The translations under genes and the position numbers were made by a program. The notes below the pieces were generated by a model. It made no database searches. It was not told the origin of the DNA and was given only the letters and a program-made list of their open reading frames with translations. From Diphasiastrum complanatum (Eukaryota > Streptophyta > Lycopodiopsida > Lycopodiales > Lycopodiaceae), in assembly GCA_029204225.1 (NCBI GenBank), contig CM055113.1, positions 18,879,746 to 18,943,745 on the forward strand: a stretch of DNA of 64,000 bases. The letters are read 5' to 3'. Each line of letters opens with the position of its first letter. Position 1 is the stretch's first letter. Positions 56,901 through 63,710 of the stretch are shown here, in pieces.

Positions 56901-57783
56901 TCATCGCTATCAGGTCTTCCTTAGATTCAATGGATTCTGTTTATTGATTTTGCAGGGTAATATTAATTTTCACTGGATAGATTTCTGTTATGAGTCAATC
57001 ATGCATCTTATTGCTCTGTATCAAGTGTTCGCTGTCTGTTTGCAGATACGAGGAATCCATGATCTTATTTTCTATTCACTTCCTGACCATGCTAACTTCT
57101 ATTCAGAGGTAATGCCGTTACTGTTTGTTGTCAGTAAGAAATGCTTATGAAGTATGGTTGTCAGATACATTTCCTGCACTAGTTTAGCTCTCAAATGGCA
57201 TGGAGTTTTGAATATAAGAATAGAAAAGAAGGATCATAGCTAACACAGGTTGAAAACTGCACAAGCACCAGAATTGTGTATTGATGTGGCAAATTTTGTA
57301 AGATAACTTTAGCTAGAAGGAGAAACTCCTTACTATATAAAGTCGACATGATCGACACTAAGCTTGTTCAATCCATCCAATCACTTAGCACTGTGAGTTC
57401 GTATTGTATGAAGAATTTATGAGACAGTAAAGTTCAGTATTACTACTAGGGGATCTTGCTAATCTGTTTAGTAATACTACTACCTGGCATGACAGATAGT
57501 GAATATGCTAGAGGGGGTTGACAATCCTTCTTGCACTGTACTATTTTCTCAATTTGATAAAATGCAGGTGAGGTATCCCTTTTAGCTATGATTCAATCAT
57601 TTTGAATCTGAAATGTATGTAGCCTTAAACAATTTCTGTTTTACTAACCAGCTGATCAATGGGCAAAGTTTTCAAAGAGTTGAACTTGTGCTCATCATGC
57701 TATGGCAGTTGGAACGCATAGTTGGGAGCTCTCGGGCCGAGAAACTACTTTCCTCCAAAAATCGGACCTTCATGTTTTGTTAA
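17606..57783 (+). CDS. UTP25: UTP25 / DEF homologue, small-subunit processome protein (17 exons, 5' partial)
   Basis: Utp25 is a nucleolar protein of the U3 snoRNP small-subunit processome, needed for 18S rRNA maturation; it has a degenerate DEAD-helicase-like fold. Seventeen exons are visible (17606-17737, 21148-21228, 38233-38423, 41706-41778, 42433-42492, 42713-42751, 42873-42961, 43150-43214, 43590-43636, 43764-43823, 45675-45746, 48912-48941, 49179-49273, 56808-56913, 57046-57108, 57496-57567, 57709-57783). They give about 450 residues in one consistent frame. Family hallmarks include [108 protein letters not shown] and LERIVGS. Plant homologues are longer by an acidic N-terminal part, which I could not find here. 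Introns reach 17.0 and 7.5 kb and hold transposons, yet all splice junctions are usable and no stop interrupts the joined exons, so I infer a functional gene. Confidence 0.93.
17738..21147 (+). other. UTP25 intron (3.4 kb) with a hAT relic
   Basis: It runs from donor GTTAAT to acceptor TTTACAG. The middle (about 18.4-20.3 kb) is an old hAT copy; the flanks 17738-18400 and 20340-21147 show nothing recognisable. Confidence 0.85.
18400..20330 (-). pseudogene. hAT (DUF659-type) transposase relic
   Basis: Minus-strand translations recover scattered pieces in transposase order. About 20140-20260 gives [20 protein letters not shown]; about 19603-19720 gives [19 protein letters not shown] and LLYEF; about 18918-19000 gives [20 protein letters not shown] of the dimerisation domain; and 18494-18805 gives an acidic Ser/Pro-rich tail. 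The BED finger and first catalytic region are missing and the rest has stops and frame changes. It belongs to the same broad family as the 10.8-16.9 kb element but is not a close copy and lacks visible ends. Confidence 0.75.
21148..21228 (+). CDS. UTP25: UTP25 exon 2
   Basis: 27 codons, [20 protein letters not shown] then VAPPSQK, matching the VLILLPLR...RLIQL block of plant homologues. Acceptor TTTACAG, donor GTCAGT. Confidence 0.93.
21871..21929. repeat. (GA)n microsatellite at the LINE-A 3' end
   Basis: A GA run of about 29 units on the + strand, that is (CT)n on the LINE strand. It directly follows the conserved LINE 3' sequence at 21930-21975, so it is the element's tail rather than an unrelated microsatellite. 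Confidence 0.85.
21952..21965 (-). other. LINE 3' hairpin, copy 1
   Basis: ATGCCTATTGGCAT on the - strand: 5-bp stem ATGCC/GGCAT with a 4-base loop, followed by GGAAAAGACATTAATAAAAT and the CT tail. The same arrangement occurs at 37412-37425 and about 56627-56639. Confidence 0.7.
23426..23934 (+). repeat. 5' LTR of Gypsy-2
   Basis: 509 bases from TGTTACGGCCC to GGGGGACGTTTTA, with a TATA box (TTTATATATAC) near 23719. Transcription should start shortly after it. The primer-binding site follows at once. Confidence 0.9.
24841..24871. repeat. (CT)n microsatellite in Gypsy-2 leader
   Basis: About 15 CT units within the untranslated leader between the primer-binding site and gag. Confidence 0.9.
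29296..29782 (+). repeat. 3' LTR of Gypsy-2
   Basis: 487 bases, same ends as the 5' LTR, about 3% substitutions plus a few length differences. It follows the polypurine tract and is flanked on the right by CTGTT. Confidence 0.9.
29982..30617 (-). pseudogene. LINE-A endonuclease (EEP) remnant
   Basis: Two overlapping reading segments together cover an apurinic-type endonuclease: [10 protein letters not shown] and LLLAETHE near the start, and [16 protein letters not shown] near 30180. In LINEs this domain nicks the target DNA. The split between frames near 30.38-30.42 kb and the loss of the downstream reverse transcriptase show it is not functional. Confidence 0.8.
31254..33446 (-). mobile_element. 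Ty1/Copia relic, gag-protease-integrase part with LTR remnant (Copia-3)
   Basis: Reading the - strand from 33446: gag with [17 protein letters not shown], zinc knuckle [14 protein letters not shown] (about 32.65 kb), protease [12 protein letters not shown] (32.42 kb), pre-integrase [14 protein letters not shown], and integrase core ([25 protein letters not shown]). After SHFRIFGC the sequence passes into an LTR end (GGGCGCCCAGCCTCTTCTC ... TTTCCTACA, 31330-31254) that matches the LTR pair at 40.0-41.2 kb. The order is Copia. The element is broken and incomplete, with a handful of breaks. A leader of about 150 bases precedes gag, and no 5' LTR was seen. Confidence 0.88.
31581..33446 (-). pseudogene. 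Copia-3 gag-pol fossil reading frame
   Basis: A 621-residue frame starting [14 protein letters not shown]. Domain order: gag about 1-220, zinc knuckle near 263, protease DSGAT near 343, pre-integrase zinc region near 480-530, integrase catalytic core from about 545. It is much shorter than a complete Copia polyprotein, so it is a fossil even though a long frame remains. Confidence 0.88.
33610..35160 (+). mobile_element. LINE fragment, endonuclease and reverse transcriptase with an inverted segment (LINE-B)
   Basis: From about 33.68 kb comes endonuclease-type sequence parallel to LINE-A ([15 protein letters not shown] in LINE-B frame); then the linker and RT start ([33 protein letters not shown]; 34.27-34.46 kb); a segment of about 200 bases in reverse orientation (34.46-34.66 kb); then RT palm [47 protein letters not shown] and [13 protein letters not shown], ending [15 protein letters not shown] near 35170. 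YADG replaces the usual YADD, so the second metal ligand of the RT site is missing. Stops and frame changes add to this: a dead copy. Confidence 0.85.
34455..34660 (-). repeat. Inverted segment within LINE-B reverse transcriptase
   Basis: The - strand encodes [26 protein letters not shown] and LHTLGQAAG, exactly the part of the RT expected here on the + strand between WCTNILHPI and [14 protein letters not shown] related + strand copy at 35.52-35.70 kb shows the normal order ([28 protein letters not shown]). Confidence 0.85.
35161..35720 (+). mobile_element. LINE fragment, endonuclease-RT linker and RT start (LINE-C)
   Basis: It follows LINE-B directly. Reading segments give [34 protein letters not shown], then [32 protein letters not shown] and [14 protein letters not shown]. 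In a complete LINE this region comes before the RT palm, so its place after LINE-B shows a second, separately inserted or rearranged copy. An A-run near 35378-35388 breaks the frame. Confidence 0.8.
35760..36490 (+). mobile_element. LINE ORF1-like fragment (LINE-D)
   Basis: A coiled-coil-like start ([29 protein letters not shown]) leads to [31 protein letters not shown] and, in another frame, [16 protein letters not shown]. The same order ([31 protein letters not shown]) is seen in LINE-A ORF1. This would be the RNA-binding protein of the element. The copy has frame changes and ends without the rest of the LINE. Confidence 0.75.
37405..37476 (+). repeat. LINE 3' end with hairpin and pyrimidine tail, copy 2
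   Basis: The hairpin ATGCCTTACGGCAT (37412-37425) is followed by GGAAAAGACCTTAATGAATC and a TCTTT/CT-rich tail to 37476. It matches the 3' end of LINE-A on the other strand. The body of this LINE copy was not recognised upstream of it. Confidence 0.7.
38233..38423 (+). CDS. UTP25: UTP25 exon 3
   Basis: 191 bases, ending two bases into an Arg codon. It encodes [18 protein letters not shown], an acidic linker, [18 protein letters not shown] and IKFTR, the most diagnostic block of the family. Acceptor TTTTTCAG, donor GTAAAT. Confidence 0.96.
39350..39420. repeat. (TG)n-rich microsatellite
   Basis: Interrupted TG and TATG repeats in the intron after UTP25 exon 3. Confidence 0.85.
40003..41183 (+). 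mobile_element. Short Copia-type LTR element without coding region
   Basis: Two related LTRs enclose only about 400 bases. The left LTR is partial (from ACTCGTGGGTCC at 40003 to TTTCCTACA near 40305) and is followed by a tRNA-Met primer-binding site (TGGTATCAGAGCTATCGG, from about 40307). The right LTR starts TGTTAGAAATAAATG at 40715, after the purine tract AAGGAGGG, and ends at 41183. No gag or pol is present, so it is non-autonomous and broken. The LTR end matches that of Copia-3 at 31.25-31.33 kb, so both belong to one family. Confidence 0.8.
40715..41183 (+). repeat. Right LTR of the short Copia-type element
   Basis: 469 bases from TGTTAGAAATAAATG to TTTCCTACA. It contains a CT microsatellite of about 26 units (41044-41096) in place of the much shorter CT run in the left LTR. 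Confidence 0.8.
41706..41778 (+). CDS. UTP25: UTP25 exon 4
   Basis: 73 bases that complete the Arg codon and encode [20 protein letters not shown] and GLIT, the conserved segment preceding the helicase-like motif II region. Acceptor TTGCAG, donor GTAAGA. Confidence 0.94.
42433..42492 (+). CDS. UTP25: UTP25 exon 5
   Basis: 20 codons, [20 protein letters not shown], phase 0, acceptor AATAACAG, donor GTGAGT. The 654-base intron before it contains nothing recognisable. Confidence 0.93.
42713..42751 (+). CDS. UTP25: UTP25 exon 6
   Basis: 13 codons, [13 protein letters not shown], the position of the degenerate DEAD-box-like motif (family: LIIDHADIISMQ). The usual DHAD is DYAN here. Confidence 0.9.
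42873..42961 (+). CDS. UTP25: UTP25 exon 7
   Basis: 89 bases encoding [20 protein letters not shown] and [10 protein letters not shown], ending two bases into the Trp codon. The donor GTGTTT is weaker than its neighbours, but it is the one that keeps phase with the next exon. Confidence 0.9.
43150..43214 (+). CDS. UTP25: UTP25 exon 8
   Basis: 65 bases encoding [20 protein letters not shown] plus A, ending one base into a Gly codon. Acceptor CTACCAG, donor GTCCGT. Confidence 0.93.
43323..43518 (+). mobile_element. Tandem dimer of a tRNA-derived SINE-like unit
   Basis: Two 97-base units (43323-43419 and 43420-43518) each carry a pol III A box TGGCTCAGTTGG (43345-43356; 43442-43453) and a B box (AGTTCAAACCC at 43389-43399; GGTTCAAGTCC at 43486-43496). 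Box spacing and sequence match a tRNA head. Both units start ATCTATTGTCATCCAA and end ATGCATTA-like. They lie in the 375-base UTP25 intron between exons 8 and 9. Neither unit folds as a clear tRNA gene by eye, so a SINE or tRNA relic is the better call. Confidence 0.7.
43590..43636 (+). CDS. UTP25: UTP25 exon 9
   Basis: 47 bases encoding [16 protein letters not shown] (the Gly codon is shared with exon 8). Acceptor TTGTGCAG, donor GTATGT. Confidence 0.93.
43764..43823 (+). CDS. UTP25: UTP25 exon 10
   Basis: 20 codons, [21 protein letters not shown] chose the acceptor CCTTGTAG (43763) over the AAAG six bases later because it has the better pyrimidine tract and the family has KL before the EYKG motif. 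Confidence 0.88.
43824..45674 (+). other. UTP25 intron (1.85 kb) with a Copia relic
   Basis: The donor is GTGTGC and the acceptor GTGATAG. About 44.2-45.5 kb is an old Copia copy; the rest shows nothing. Confidence 0.8.
44200..45530 (+). mobile_element. Ty1/Copia relic with LTR remnants
   Basis: An LTR-like segment has a TATATATAGAC box near 44441, AATAAAGTT near 44547 and an end TTCTTACA at 44634, followed by a primer-binding site (TGGTGTCAAAGCTGC). Near 45180-45310 a Copia RNase H remnant reads [21 protein letters not shown] second LTR-like stretch (AATAAAGTTTGCTCC near 45349) follows. It is heavily decayed, with many breaks, and its ends are not fixed. Confidence 0.65.
45675..45746 (+). 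CDS. UTP25: UTP25 exon 11
   Basis: 24 codons, [20 protein letters not shown] then FAKQ, phase 0. Acceptor GTGATAG, donor GTTGGT. Confidence 0.93.
45747..48911 (+). other. UTP25 intron (3.2 kb)
   Basis: No gene. It contains a block rich in GTTCC/GGAAC palindromes (about 46320-46480), a near-duplicate pair containing TCACCTGGGAG(A/G)AAA(C/T)TGGAGCC (near 46970 and 47057), and a CT/CA microsatellite (47818-47909). Confidence 0.8.
47818..47909. repeat. Compound (CT)n(CA)n microsatellite
   Basis: About 24 CT units pass directly into about 21 CA units. Confidence 0.95.
48912..48941 (+). CDS. UTP25: UTP25 exon 12
   Basis: Only 10 codons, [10 protein letters not shown] (family: VFPKIKDSVQ). Acceptor TTTGCAG, donor GTAACA. 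Confidence 0.92.
49179..49273 (+). CDS. UTP25: UTP25 exon 13
   Basis: 95 bases encoding [31 protein letters not shown] and two bases of a Glu codon. This begins the C-terminal domain with SYF(D/E)(F/Y)VRLRNFL. Acceptor TCTTGCAG, donor GTATGT. Confidence 0.94.
50305..50495. repeat. Diverged tandem repeat, about 105-bp unit
   Basis: Two units share GTCTTAGAAAAAAA, CTAGAAAGTTC or GTAGAAAGTTC, AATGAAA and TATTAGG in the same order. Confidence 0.7.
50650..51240 (+). mobile_element. Ty1/Copia relic, RNase H part (Copia-2)
   Basis: It encodes [56 protein letters not shown] and a terminal [18 protein letters not shown] segment. It is close in sequence to Copia-1 at 4.7-5.95 kb. Both ends are lost and it carries several breaks. 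Confidence 0.82.
51690..52020 (+). mobile_element. LINE fragment, 3' of the reverse transcriptase (LINE-E)
   Basis: It starts at [16 protein letters not shown] and continues [33 protein letters not shown] and [18 protein letters not shown]. The matching parts of LINE-A are [13 protein letters not shown] and [20 protein letters not shown]. It stops abruptly at a Copia remnant near 52.03 kb. Confidence 0.8.
52040..52320 (+). mobile_element. Ty1/Copia reverse transcriptase scrap
   Basis: A short stretch encoding [40 protein letters not shown] and [13 protein letters not shown], the N-terminal part of a Copia RT. No LTR was recognised for it; broken. Confidence 0.75.
52475..52479. repeat. Left target-site duplication of Copia-4
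   Basis: AAGCA, repeated exactly at 55289-55293. Confidence 0.85.
52480..52707 (+). repeat. 5' LTR of Copia-4
   Basis: 228 bases from TGTCAGAAATGG to GTTTCGTGACA, short for a Copia LTR. Confidence 0.9.
52944..54287 (+). pseudogene. Copia-4 integrase-end and reverse transcriptase fossil frame
   Basis: A 447-residue frame covering the integrase C-terminus ([31 protein letters not shown]), a Gln/Glu-rich linker (about residues 95-145) and the Copia RT core up to [20 protein letters not shown]. The first Met falls inside retained gag sequence in another frame, so it is not a natural start. The RT metal-binding motif reads FVDDS. Confidence 0.85.
55052..55288 (+). repeat. 3' LTR of Copia-4
   Basis: 237 bases from TGTCAGAAATGG to GTTTCGCGACA, about 5% different from the left LTR plus one short length difference. 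Confidence 0.9.
55289..56671 (+). mobile_element. LINE 3' half: RT end, zinc-finger region, hairpin and CT tail (LINE-F)
   Basis: It resumes after Copia-4 with [72 protein letters not shown] and [19 protein letters not shown]. From 55.92 kb comes the finger-like region ([35 protein letters not shown]). The 3' end is a GCC-TACG-GGC hairpin near 56629-56638, ACATTAATAAA and (CT)n to 56671. The RT motif YADD is kept. Stops and frame changes are present, for example after IDDLD. Confidence 0.85.
56808..56913 (+). CDS. UTP25: UTP25 exon 14
   Basis: 106 bases: completes the Glu codon, then [35 protein letters not shown]. Highly conserved family block. Acceptor AATTCAG, donor GTCTTC. Confidence 0.95.
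57046..57108 (+). CDS. UTP25: UTP25 exon 15
   Basis: 21 codons, [20 protein letters not shown] plus E, phase 0. Acceptor TTTGCAG, donor GTAATG. Confidence 0.95.
57496..57567 (+). CDS. UTP25: UTP25 exon 16
   Basis: 24 codons, [20 protein letters not shown] then DKMQ, phase 0. Acceptor CATGACAG, donor GTGAGG. Confidence 0.94.
57709..57783 (+). CDS. UTP25: UTP25 exon 17, with stop codon
   Basis: 24 codons and TAA at 57781-57783: [20 protein letters not shown] then FMFC. The family also ends in ...F(A/V)FC, so the C-terminus is complete. Confidence 0.95.
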   Translation: MERIVGSSRAEKLLSSKNRTFMFC

Positions 57784-60700
57784 GACAGTAGATCTTCACT
57801 TCACTATTTTATTTGGGCCTAAAATCAAGGCAGTAACTGTAGGCTCACATGCCTACTTCGATTTTAATCAGTTAGATGTGTTCGAGTATTGTACATTATT
57901 GAGCACTATGAGTATTCAAATGCCAATTTTGAGTATTCTGTAATTTTTCCAAGTTCCAGGACAGTATGTCAGGAAGCATTAATGCTTGCACTTCCCAAGA
58001 AGCATTATGATGATTCTCATCTATCCATAGGCTCCATGGTCTTGAAGCTACTTTCCCTATGAAATGTTTGTGTATTGGTCTAGCTACATGTTTCATTATG
58101 TTGGTTGGCAACTTGTACTATATGTGGCAAGTTGGTGATGGTTACAAAGTGGGAAAGTTGGAAGAAAAAGGCATGGCCTTCATGCTTGCAGATTCAAAGC
58201 TTTTGTGCAGATGATTTTCTTGTACACGCCTTCCAGCATATCTAGAAAAGTTTTCCACATCATAGGGTATTAACGCAAATCTAATGGGATGAAAAAGGCC
58301 ATATGTGTTTTGAAATTTTGTCTGCTAACTGGAAGCTTGAAAGTGAAAGATTAGTGTTAAGGAACTAGGCATTGTAGAGAACTCTTCTTTACGGTTTAGT
58401 GCTTTTTTGTATTTGAAGGATAGAAATACCAGATATTTCTCAATGAAAATCTATTATGTAAATGAAATGACATTTGAAATTGCTCAGAAAATTCTTAGTT
58501 CCTAATAAAAAAATGCCATCTTTTGTGGGGTGCAACATTTTCAATACACAACTGACACCAAAGTGAATATTTTCAAAAATTGAATATAATTTGACAATTT
58601 GCAAGAATGACAAGATCCAAAAAGAAAAATGTACAAGTGGGTAAAAGCATGAAATGTGAAAAATGCACAAATGCACATGCATGCACACATTTTTATTTTT
58701 TATTTCACCACTTTTTGACTAATTTTGTGCATCAAGTTGATAGCAAAATAACAAGTGCAATGATAGCTACTAGAGTAACTTGACAATGGTCTCTTTCATA
58801 TTGGTGACCTTTCTCAAAAAACTTGTTGAGTAAATGCTTGGCTTCCAAAAAATGCCTTGTTGCCTAGGCAAAGTAGTTGTTTAGTGTATATGGCAACAAT
58901 GGTTTCCCCCAAGAAAAGGCACTTGGAGCACGAGCAACCCTCTCACTCCTAGCTTGGAGGTACAAGGAAGTTGACAATCATGACTTTTTGCCAGCTTTGG
59001 TAGAAGATTGTCATTAGGAATAGGTGTAACATAGAATGTAATTTCTTTTGGTCATTGGAACTGGATCATTTTCACAATCCTCCTAAGAGAACTTCACAAA
59101 AAGGTAAAGATCAAGTTGCCTTTATGTCACATCTTACTCTTTCCCTACCATCTTCTCCTTGCTCCATCTTTGTCTTTCAAGCTTTCTTGTCCCTATCATC
59201 TTTTCCTACACGTGCTCCCCCGTCCAGTTAGAGCATCCTCCTTGCTTATCTACACCAATAATGGGTCTTATTTTCTCAACTCCATGCATATTTTTGGAAT
59301 ATGGAAGAACATATGAGATTTATTCTAGAGTCGGGATATGAATTATTGACTTCTCTTATATTTTAGATCCCATTTTTGGATAAATGTCGTTCAATTTATC
59401 ATTATGCAAGTGGATGTGCTCTCCTTTAGTTATATTTCAAAAATATAAATGTTTAATAGTAATTTGATAATTATAGACATGTTGGTAGCAAACAGAAAAG
59501 TTTATCGATGGCTATTGAAATGTTTTCCCTCCAAGTAAGGCATCAAGAGTGGGAGTAGCCCAAAAATGGCAAGGTAGCCTCTTATCTCACTCAGAGCTTA
59601 GAGTAAGGATGTGAGAGCCCATCTAGCATGAGAGCTTGTCATCTAAGATTCTTGTCGATGATAATCTTGCAAGTTACATTTCGTTTTGAGCCATAAGCTC
59701 ATAATGTTGGTAGAAATTTGATTTCACACAATTGTCATCTCTTTTGTGGAAGATCAAGCCTAGATTAGAGAGCATCTATGATTTACAAGACATATACACA
59801 AAAAGGATACTAGCAACTAGTTTACTTTGGGTTAAGTATAAATATCCACAACCTTTGCAGCTAGGAACCTTTATAATCAATTACCACATACAATGTGTGT
59901 GATAGCCCTCTTCTCAATTATATATACGACCTAGACATTAGATTTTGTCTCTCCTAATTTGTTCAAATCCATAAAACAATACTGCAATCACAATATGGTG
60001 AAGAACTGCATAATCTTTTCTGTCTTGGAGTGTTTCTAAAATAGCTCTACAACCACTGTGCAACATAATTCCACATGAAGAGGAGTCTAAAGCCCATGTA
60101 AATGGGCCAAACTATTGAAATGAGTCAAACTATGTGTGTTAGTGATTTTCTTTGGAGATAAGAACATGTTGTTTTTTCTCAAAACATCAAGCTTATACTT
60201 ACTAATGTAAGATCCATGCACTCCTTTAGTTCTTCACATAGAGAGGATGCAAGCTAAATTGTCAAAGGATGAGAAGATAACACTCCAATTTGTAACAAGA
60301 AAAATATGGTATTTCAACTTTAGAAGAGATGGCAAATTCTCTAAAACAAAAAGAACGCATTCTTCTGGGTCAACTAGAACTATAGAAGGTATTACAATTG
60401 CCTTTGTGTGATTTTCAAATTTAAATTTTACATTATGTATACTTTTTTGCGTTTTATAGATTTGATCCCCTATTTTAGAGATCTTTGAGGTATCCTATAG
60501 GAGATTAATTGAAGCACCATGGAAAATCAAGGTTGGTTCTTCTACGGTTTTCTTGCTCTCCTCAGAAGCAATAGTTCTTGGCCTTTTAGCCATAACTTAT
60601 AGTTCTTGGCCTTTTAGCCATAACTTTAGGGCTCCTGGTTTAGAATCAGTCTTCTAAGGAAAAGCTTCAATTTTTCAGCATGGAAATTAAAATATTTTTC

Positions 60701-61680
60701 ATTATTACCAATGTTTTAATGTATACTTGTTTGTCCCTTTCTAGAGCTTGAAGCAATGTTTGAGTATTGTTTTAGATGCTATCTCCGAAGAGAAAGACCC
60801 AATCTTGTAATTCCAAATCAATATTTGTGGGATGAGCCAGGACAACTTCCTCTAGTGCCTCCCCCCCCGGTAAGCAAACCTACTCCTAAAACTCTTCCTC
60901 TTTTTACATCTATCTCATCCCAAGAAAGGGCATACAACCAATTTTGTAGCAAGAACTTTATCAAAGTATGAATATTCATGCTAATCATAGAAGCTAAATT
61001 AAATAAATTGCACAATGAGATATAAAGATATCTACAAGATTAATAAGAGCTTTATCAAAGTATGTCCTCATAGCCTCATTCTTACAAAGGTGTATGTTTA
61101 ACCTAGAATCATACATGGAACAAGTCTTATCAATCTCTTTCACAAGAATTTTCAAAAATCCCTCGTCCAGTTGAACTTTCAGCACTTTGCCTTGAACATC
61201 AAACTAGATATCGCATTTCCAGCTTTTTGAGCCACATCTATGATTAATTATGTCAATCTATTATTTGTTACTTCTTTTGTAAAATAATACATAAATTTCT
61301 TCTTGTCCTTAATCAAGACATCTTGGGGCCTGCTAGATATCCAAAACAAAAAATCTTACATCATGGAATTTGAAAGAAAAATATCAAGCTAACTTGCAAT
61401 CAAACAAAGATTATAAGGTAATCTATAGGATAATACACTAAATGCTAGATTTTTTAACTAACCAAAACCACTTTTTTGCAAATTAAAAAACCCTAATATT
61501 TCAACATGGAAAATGCCTATATTAAATGTTAGAGGAGCTTTTAGATGGATATTGCTTGGATAAACTTTGCATTTGCCAGTTTCATTTGATCCTTTGGTAT
61601 GTTGTGCCTCACAAACATACTTTTTGCTTGGTTGAGTTAAGCTGAACCAAGAATAGAGTAGTGCCTCACAAGCAAAGAAG
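57784..61680. other. UTP25 3' flank and intergenic DNA, no gene recognised
   Basis: AT-rich. The UTP25 3' UTR must begin here, but I see no clear AATAAA near the stop. Short open frames on both strands have no recognisable features. A 28-base tandem duplication (AGTTCTTGGCCTTTTAGCCA repeated) lies near 60565-60626. Confidence 0.5.
60565..60626. repeat. 28-bp tandem duplication
   Basis: Two adjacent copies of a unit starting AGTTCTTGGCCTTTTAGCCA, essentially identical. Confidence 0.85.
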
Positions 61681-61689
61681 GAAAAGATT

Positions 61690-61930
61690 TTTCAGTAAGA
61701 CATCATTTGCTATGTTGAGCATAGCTTGAAGCAAATTTATTATGATGAACATAGCAAAGCTATGGTTCTACCTCGGTTTTCTCTACGTATCATAGCAAAA
61801 TTAGAAACTATAGGCCATGTTTGCTACGCTAAACATAGCATGGCTTAAAAAACACAAACAGTTTCCTAGGCTCAACATAGCATAAAGACAAACTCTACGT
61901 GGAGTTTGCTATGTTGAGCATAGGAGATGC
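61690..61930. repeat. Cluster of GCTATG/CATAGC inverted repeats
   Basis: TTTGCTATGTTGAGCATAG occurs near 61708 and 61909, with variants between (TTTGCTACGCTAAACATAGC near 61829; CTCAACATAGCATAA near 61872; GAACATAGCAAAGCTATGG near 61756). Each unit is itself nearly palindromic. The layout suggests subterminal motifs of a small DNA element or a hairpin-forming array. No coding content. Confidence 0.6.
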
Positions 61931-62684
61931 CCTTACTTGTAAAAAACTTGCATTTAGGACCTTTGAAAGATCTACAAAGATCTTTATGCATCTAAGGTTG
62001 CACACTATCAAAGCTATGTTGATCAAACTTAGATTTGAGATGGCAATCTAACTAGCTTTGCATCTTTGCAAGAGCTCATGAACACAAATAGAGATCAATC
62101 ATCAAAACCAAGTACATATCAAGTACACATTTGAAAAAAAAAAGCTTCATCATTAGCCTCAACCAAAATGAAATTATAAAGAGTTTTAGAGAGAGAAAGA
62201 ACTCACGCTCTCGAGTTTCTACTACAAAGCAAAAATTGACCAATGACCCAAAATTTCTCTCTCAAAAAGTTCCATATGTACAGAGAGCTCTCATCATATA
62301 TAGAGGTAGCTAGAGTTCCTACACTAATTTGCACATGCCGACCCTTGAAATATGATTAGGCCCCTCTTCATGAACCTCTGAATGTGATTGGACCCTATAG
62401 ACCGATTAGGTGAGAGGTGCACCACTCTTACTTTTGCATGCCTAAAAGATAGGAAATGACCTTTGATTGAGCTAGAGGTCATGACCCAAATATCTATTCC
62501 TAATCATACATTTGATTTGTACAAGTCATGAGAAGATTGAGGTCCAACCTCATAATGACACTTGGCTTGCTAAAACCTGACTAGCTTTTGTCTACTTTCA
62601 CGTTGCTACAAAATCACCTTAGCCATGATAAGACTTCCTTGATTGAAAACCATTCTCAAGCACCATGACAAGCTTTCTACCATT
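61931..62684. other. No gene recognised
   Basis: AT-rich sequence with a TATA-like ATATATAGAGG near 62297. Nothing else can be supported. Confidence 0.4.
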
Positions 62685-63462
62685 CTAGCACCATTTCCAT
62701 TGATTTCTTCCATTGAAGATTATGATTGATCCCAAAGCTCCTCCTCCTTGAAAATAGATGCTCCTCCCCTTGAGAAAAACAAGAGACATTCTTGTCTCGT
62801 AAGGATCACCCATCATCATGTTATCAAGATCTTGAGGATTAGACATATCAAGATTGCCAAGATTTTGCATCATTTCTGTATGCTTCAATTCAATGATAAT
62901 CTCAAATCCAATGAGGCTAAATACTTCATTATGGATATAAGTTCCTTGGAGGATGATTCGCTTATTCTCATAGCAAGTTTGCAAATTGCCTCAAAACATG
63001 AAAAAACACTATATCTAATTCATGGATGAAGTAACCAATCTTACTTGCATAAAATCCAAGAGCAAGTAGATATATATTCCATACATAAACCAATGACATG
63101 CTATCTAATGGAGAAGCATAAACCACCAAAGTTTTGTATTCCATCAAAGTATCATAGTTATGTGGAATTGTCTCAAGTCTACTTTGAGATTTAAGAAGGT
63201 CATCAAGGCAACATGGTTCATCTATCAAAAGAAGTCGTGAAAGTGTAAGAGGTGAATGAGATAGTGTCTTCCCTTTGCATATCTTTGCTAATACAACTAA
63301 TCCTTGATGGCTTATCCTTGGATCTTGATGATCTGCTTGGTCCCTCGGGTGTGGAGGTTGATGCTCTACACCTTCTTTACTTGACTCCTCCTCAAGCCAT
63401 GCAAGCTCCTTGACACCAACAACAATAGAAGCACTTCCATTCACACTGTGAAGAATTGCCAA
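62685..63462 (-). other. Two unassigned minus-strand reading frames
   Basis: A 164-codon frame (63462-62968) and a 99-codon frame (62984-62685) overlap by 17 bases in different phase. The first has a charged, His/Pro-rich part (EEESSKEGVEHQPPHPRDQA) followed by a hydrophobic C-terminal part; the second has no recognisable motif. I do not recognise either. They could be a remnant of an unidentified element, or chance. Confidence 0.25.
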
Positions 63463-63710
63463 AAATTGGCAAATCTAGCTTGATCAAAAACCATGAAGAA
63501 TAGTGTAAATTTTGTACATAATTGGGTTCCACACATGTATGGCCAAAATGCCACGTGGTAACCCACTCCTAATTTAGGTTAGGTCAAGTCAAGAGAGTTG
63601 GTCATGTCTATTTGGTGGTCATCCCTACTTTATAGGACCTGTTGGTCAAAATCCTAATCACACTTGGACCAATCAAAATGCATAAAACTCTTCTTGTCCA
63701 TCATTGGTGA

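Noticed and set aside
56695-57150. 151-codon frame covering UTP25 exons 14 and 15
   Set aside because: It reads through the introns on each side; only 56808-56913 and 57046-57108 match the Utp25 family and the splice sites explain the rest.
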